From contig CAZRFK010000109.1 in assembly GCA_964599275.1 (NCBI GenBank), positions 1 to 5,345 of the forward strand: a stretch of DNA of 5,345 bases, written 5' to 3'. The notes under the pieces were generated by a model, which searched no databases, was not told the origin of the DNA, and worked only from the letters and a program-made list of their open reading frames with translations. The stretch comes from PUMD01 sp964599275. GTDB taxonomy: Bacteria > Bacillota > Sulfobacillia > SLMV01. How positions within the stretch are numbered: the stretch's first letter is position 1; every line of letters starts with the position of its first letter. Below, one piece after another: positions 5,199-5,345 of the stretch. The translations under genes and the position numbers were made by a program.

Positions 5199-5345
5199 TC
5201 AATTCACGCGATATTCGCAGAACATGGATTTGCTGGTTTCGGAAAACCCCATGAATTGATAAAGCTTTCGCGCGCCGTGGTTTTCCACGTCCACTACCAG
5301 TCGAACCTTCCATGCCTCAATCTCCTCTGCCAGAACTTTCACCCG
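5199..5345 (-). CDS. GNAT-family N-acetyltransferase, C-terminal end only (N-terminus beyond window edge)
   Basis: The minus strand from the right edge gives 48 open codons ending in TGA at 5201-5199. The peptide has the classic end of the GNAT acetyl-CoA-binding fold: a strand (VRLVVDV), then N-H-G-A-R-K-L-Y, matching the conserved N-x-x-A-x-x-L-Y helix, then the FMGF turn and a closing strand. GNAT enzymes transfer an acetyl group from acetyl-CoA to an amine; the substrate cannot be told from this fragment. The gene converges with the nucleotidyltransferase remnant, with 59 nt between their ends. Nothing suggests a link to the transporter operon. Confidence 0.82.
   Translation of the reverse strand, partial: RVKVLAEEIEAWKVRLVVDVENHGARKLYQFMGFSETSKSMFCEYRVN

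Noticed and set aside
1..5345. CRISPR array, tRNA, rRNA or insertion sequence
   Set aside because: I saw no regularly spaced repeats, no tRNA-like cloverleaf and no transposase or terminal repeats with target duplication.

Overview
The window looks like chromosome from a Gram-positive bacterium, most likely an anaerobic member of the Clostridia/Peptococcaceae type. The signs are strong GGAGG-type ribosome sites, TTG and GTG starts, an intrinsic-terminator riboswitch leader, a four-gene ECF transporter operon, and a MobB protein with a 4Fe-4S-like tail. This is inference from gene style; no phylogenetic marker is present.

Most of the window (about 4370 down to 1, minus strand) is one transcription unit read right to left. 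It begins with a probable extended -10 promoter (4362-4367) and a leader that I recognise as a molybdenum-cofactor (Moco) riboswitch aptamer (about 4173-4290). The aptamer is followed at once by an intrinsic terminator (4125-4151). Then come an ECF S component (3435-3986), a small membrane-anchored protein with the sulfite-oxidase/molybdopterin-binding fold (2858-3370), two EcfA-type ATPases (2163-2894 and 1493-2161), the EcfT/CbiQ transmembrane coupling protein (763-1500), and a MobB-like P-loop protein with a C-terminal cysteine cluster that runs off the left edge (1-734). The genes overlap or lie close together, so they are probably cotranscribed.

Taken together, the operon reads as a dedicated energy-coupling-factor importer with Mo/W-cofactor signals at three levels: RNA control (Moco riboswitch), an extracytoplasmic molybdopterin-fold protein without cysteine, and a cytoplasmic cofactor-maturation protein (MobB). 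My main hypothesis is that this is an uncharacterised ECF uptake system for molybdenum/tungsten cofactor, a pterin precursor or the metal, shut off when cofactor is plentiful. The substrate cannot be read from the sequence.

The right end (about 4500-5345) is unrelated accessory material. It holds a divergently oriented, frameshifted remnant of an aminoglycoside-type nucleotidyltransferase (4534-5139), then the C-terminal end of a convergent GNAT acetyltransferase (5199-5345). The 547-nt stretch 3987-4533 has no convincing protein gene; it holds the leader, terminator, promoter and a small inverted repeat.
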